From Galeopsis tetrahit (Eukaryota > Streptophyta > Magnoliopsida > Lamiales > Lamiaceae): a DNA stretch of 64,000 bases. Made by a program: the position numbers and the translations under genes. The stretch is from the NCBI GenBank assembly GCA_963675135.1, contig OY776124.1, positions 21,450,066 to 21,514,065 of the forward strand, in the 5' to 3' direction. The notes beneath the pieces were generated by a model. That model was not told the origin of the DNA. It ran no database searches and saw nothing but the letters and a program-made list of their open reading frames with translations. Positions 63,713 to 64,000 of this stretch are shown piece by piece (the first letter of the stretch is position 1; each line of letters begins with the position of its first letter).

Positions 63713-64000
63713 ATTTCCCCCTTTTTGATGATGCCAGAACCTACACACTCTAAGCAAAAGTGACTTGTCTACACCTATTACATGTATCTTCAGAAGACAT
63801 GACTAAGGTCAATATTCCTGAAAAGACAATGTGTTAGTGTATTCACTGTTTTTGTTGCAAATAGGTTTCAAGGATAGGCATAGAGAGATTTTTGCAATAA
63901 TGTATCTTGATTAAAAGGTGGTTCAACTATCATTCATATAAAAACATTACATGCATGTTGATAGTTGAAGATAACTTATCAGAGCATGAATTCAAGATAT
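63713..64000 (-). other. Polypurine tract and 3' non-coding region of the next family-B copy
   Basis: Nearly identical to 57617-57904 (a single C/T-type difference such as GCATG against GGCATG was noticed). It continues beyond the window. Confidence 0.85.

Overview
The window reads as a repeat-dense stretch of an angiosperm nuclear genome, most likely a eudicot with many retrotransposons. The evidence is wall-to-wall LTR retrotransposons of plant type (Ty1/copia elements of SIRE/Maximus type with a third ORF, and a Ty3/gypsy Tat-type element with an antisense gene), initiator-Met tRNA primer sites, GT-AG introns and one plant-specific DUF247 (UPF0481) gene. I see no prokaryotic genes, rRNA, tRNA or CRISPR. 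The species cannot be named from the sequence.

Layout. (1) 1-23823, + strand: copia family 'B'. The 3' part of one copy (RT-RNase H end, a 1556-codon third ORF, polypurine tract) runs into an LTR that is also the 5' LTR of a second, nearly complete copy (gag, pol, third ORF, 3' LTR). That shared LTR (6507-10653) is interrupted by a fragment of another copia family ('C', reverse transcriptase end, 6815-9281). (2) 23824-25196, - strand: a B LTR scrap fused to the integrase part of a C-family element. The two junctions, near 6814 and 24061, are reciprocal, as a 17-kb inversion would leave them. (3) 25197-37379, - strand: a C-family element with both LTRs, decayed gag, a protease/integrase-to-RT deletion and a broken third ORF. 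(4) 37380-41376: the only non-TE stretch of note, holding a degenerate gag scrap and a DUF247 gene that looks frameshifted. (5) 41382-52891, - strand: a young Ty3/gypsy element with 561-bp LTRs of equal length, no difference noticed between them, and a perfect CACTC target duplication. It carries gag-protease, RT-RNase H, integrase and, on the opposite strand with its own TATA box, a four-exon gene of unknown function. (6) 53140-55443, - strand: an almost-solo LTR of another family with TTAGC target duplication. (7) 55843-64000, - strand: a B-family derivative with a ~7-kb internal deletion, arranged LTR-internal-LTR-internal, so that the LTR at 61941-63712 serves two copies.

How the parts work together. 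In each copia element gag (RNA-binding capsid) and pol (protease, integrase, RT, RNase H) would make a cytoplasmic particle that copies the RNA from the tRNA primer and inserts the cDNA. A conserved in-frame TAA sits between gag and pol in both copia families, directly before a 3'-splice-like TTGCAG. The third ORF of the copia elements is long, charged, coiled-coil-rich and without a visible membrane span. Its N-terminal part resembles the 'putative plant transposon protein' type of domain more than a viral envelope. The gypsy element carries an unrelated-looking accessory gene in antisense. The most interesting material is therefore the accessory genes of these retroelements, the gag-pol stop/splice motif, and the rearrangement history.
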